DNA of 64,000 nucleotides from the NCBI GenBank assembly GCA_006937955.1, contig SSNP01000005.1, forward strand, positions 9,528,040 to 9,592,039. The letters are read 5' to 3'. The notes beneath the pieces were generated by a model that had not been told where the DNA came from, did no database searches, and was given only the letters and a program-made list of their open reading frames with translations. Positions 62,301-64,000 of the stretch are shown piece by piece. Numbering within the stretch: position 1 is the stretch's first letter; each line of letters begins with the position of its first letter. The translations under genes were made by a program, and so were the position numbers. This stretch comes from Pachypanchax playfairii. Its lineage: Eukaryota > Chordata > Actinopteri > Cyprinodontiformes > Aplocheilidae.

Positions 62301-62402
62301 CAGACAGAGGAGTTTCGGAGGGATTGCTCTCACCAGGTTCTCTCTGGCCTGAGAATACGAGGGCAGTGGAACTGGTATGTGTGGGTTAAAGCTCGGCATC
62401 AT
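59303..62402 (-). CDS. ptpdc1: Protein tyrosine phosphatase domain-containing protein 1 (PTPDC1)
   Basis: Twelve exons on the - strand: 62402-62212, 62108-62028, 61771-61653, 61496-61359, 61242-60971, 60902-60606, 60511-60287, 60201-60085, 60005-59904, 59818-59738, 59629-59525, 59425-59303. All phases match and give about 616 residues. ACGGKDCRYE precedes the catalytic domain. The WPD-type loop MPDFG places the acid at Asp140, and the signature HCHAGLGRTG has Cys169 and Arg175, so the active site looks intact. Then come SIQTRSQ, HGQEARKLRHTPK and RRSYSESDLSK, and a C-terminal region matching PTPDC1. The family is linked to centrosome, cytokinesis and cilium length. It is shorter than mammalian PTPDC1 (about 750) through a reduced central region. 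The start may be 62402, 62399 or 62411. Paralogue a or b is not decided. Confidence 0.92.
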
Positions 62403-62403
62403 C

Positions 62404-64000
62404 CTGCGCATCCCGAAAAACCAAAGAGGTTAAGAAATTTGTCTTTTACATCTTTTTTTCATGAACATAAAGCTTTATGAACGGTCACACATACCCACAC
62501 AATAAACAGTGTCCTGTTATTTAATTAAATAAAATGAAATCTAAGGCTTACCTTTATTATTTTAAATGATAAAGCTGTTAGTCCCATTAAATGTATTTTC
62601 CTAAAGTGTTCGTAAACATGTGCTCCTGTATCTTGACCCGCTCACACACACACAATGACAAAATGGAGTAATGACCCAGCTCCACTAAGCCTGATTAGCT
62701 GTCATAAATACATTAGAACAGACATTCATGCATCGTACCAAGCCAATTATACAACGCTTATTCCTCCACCTCTATGTATGACCTAATTACTTGCGACTGG
62801 ACACGGCTCTGTACATAATTTTGCTTTCATTCTGGTGCAGTGCAAATTGATTTGTTAATCTCATTCTGTTCAACGCCGCCTGTGTTCAGAGCTCTTTAAA
62901 CAGATCACAGTAATGAATGAAATGTGGTTTCATGAAATCCATCACTTTGGGGTCTTTTAGGCTTCCATAGCTCAGGAATAAGTGTGATAGTAAGTGATCA
63001 TGATCTAAGCCTGTTGCTGAAGTTTTGCAAATCATTGCAAACACAATTTTTAAAGCAGGATGAGGTTTCTGATCAGGATTATACCTTCTAGCTCCATCTT
63101 CTACATCCTAACTTCCCTTGGTATTTCTTGATTTTCTCAACTTCCTTTTCTTGATGTTAATCTCATTCAATCACTACATCAATCACTAGTTTCTTCTGCT
63201 GTTTGTCGACCACCATGATGTCCTGTTGATTAGCCATCACGACTGTCCATCTGGATCCAGAAGCCCCACGGGATCTTAGCCCATCATTCTCCACCACCTT
63301 TAGATATTATTTACACCACAGATGTAAATATGCCATAATAAATTCATGCTCTGTATTTACAGCATATTTTACAGCTAATAATAATAATGTGTAACACTTA
63401 GATTTTCTGTTAATGTCTCTCCTTGTATTTTGAAGTTTATGCCACAGTGAAGTAGCAGCAAAGTCTTACAAATATCTATTTTTGTAGTTTATAATTGTCA
63501 GAAAAGTGTATTTAATCAAGTACAATATAAATGTGTTGGACAGACTGACTAAATGGGGATGGAGGACAGTTCACTGAGTGAAGCCGGGGTATATCAGAAC
63601 ATCTTCTCAGACATGAACATACAGCTGCATCACATTCGGGAGCTTCCTGTTTCTTAATGCCTGAATTACTTCAAACTTGCAGATCGAGTTGTGGTCATCA
63701 ACAGACGTAGACAAATTAGTTGCAAAACTTTAAGAACAAAAACACAAGTTACTGACACAAACTTGAAACTGACAAAAAGATCAAATATGACTAAAACTCA
63801 ACTAGTGACTATTAGATATTTTGGATTATGGTTCAAATGACTTCTGATAATGATACTGACCTGATGACAGTTCAGTCATAAAATAATGAGATTCAAAACT
63901 ACTTGTAACAACACCGGCTTTATTTAGAGCCTTTATTAATAAACCGTAAACAAATACATGTGAAGACAGCTGCAGCATCTGAAGGATGAAGTTGAAAACT
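62404..64000. other. Upstream region of ptpdc1, no gene identified
   Basis: Sequence before the first ptpdc1 exon looks like a splice acceptor (pyrimidine tract, then GCGCAG ending at 62404), so a 5' exon may lie here or beyond the window. No other coding exon or named repeat was seen. Confidence 0.6.

Overview
This window is teleost fish genomic DNA, most likely from a percomorph. The evidence is its vertebrate intron-exon genes, abundant GT/CA microsatellites, fish-type retroposon tails (the conserved block ending 'gcgtctgctaaatgac' at 17183-17220 and the 'gatggactggcaa' tail near 19900), tRNA-derived SINEs, hAT and T2-like MITEs, and an antisense LINE reverse-transcriptase fragment. No bacterial or viral genes were seen. 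Orthology calls rest on protein families I recognise; no search was run.

Positions 1-51.4 kb hold the 3' two thirds of shank3 on the + strand, a postsynaptic-density scaffold. The ankyrin region and the first half of the SH3 domain lie upstream of the window. Exons in the window encode the second half of SH3 (8598-8711), an SH3-PDZ linker (27779-27854), two optional in-frame cassette exons (54 and 18 nt), the PDZ domain (29819-33684), the proline-rich region with a 2.1-kb exon (37785-42406) carrying Homer- and cortactin-type motifs, and the C-terminal SAM exon (46669-47230). All splice phases fit together if only one copy of the duplicated 83-nt PDZ exon is used. A 3'UTR of about 4 kb follows.

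About 1.47 kb carrying three shank3 exons is present twice (28689-30158 and 30651-32125). Between the copies are a GT array, a perfect 134-bp copy of sequence from 25.8 kb, a single N at 30290 and a partial MITE. This looks like two haplotypes placed in tandem by the assembler rather than a real exon duplication. It will mislead any automatic gene model.

The right-hand 11 kb carries three - strand genes in a row, convergent with shank3: rabl2 (53044-54471, small GTPase of cilia and flagella), odf3b/cimap1b (55562-56800, SHIPPO-repeat axoneme-associated protein) and ptpdc1 (59303-62402, dual-specificity-type phosphatase linked to centrosome and cilium). shank3, rabl2 and odf3b also lie close together at human 22q13.33, which supports the shank3 assignment over shank1 or shank2. 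X-box (RFX-site)-like sequences lie upstream of odf3b and rabl2, fitting a ciliary expression programme.

The remaining sequence is intronic or intergenic DNA with microsatellites and transposable-element remnants. The most interesting leads are the 18-nt microexon with its probable neural-type splice signals, a 93-residue open N-terminal extension just upstream of the first proline-rich exon (possible intragenic-promoter isoform), a possible cassette exon that would remove the SAM domain, and the haplotype/MITE structure at 28.7-32.1 kb.
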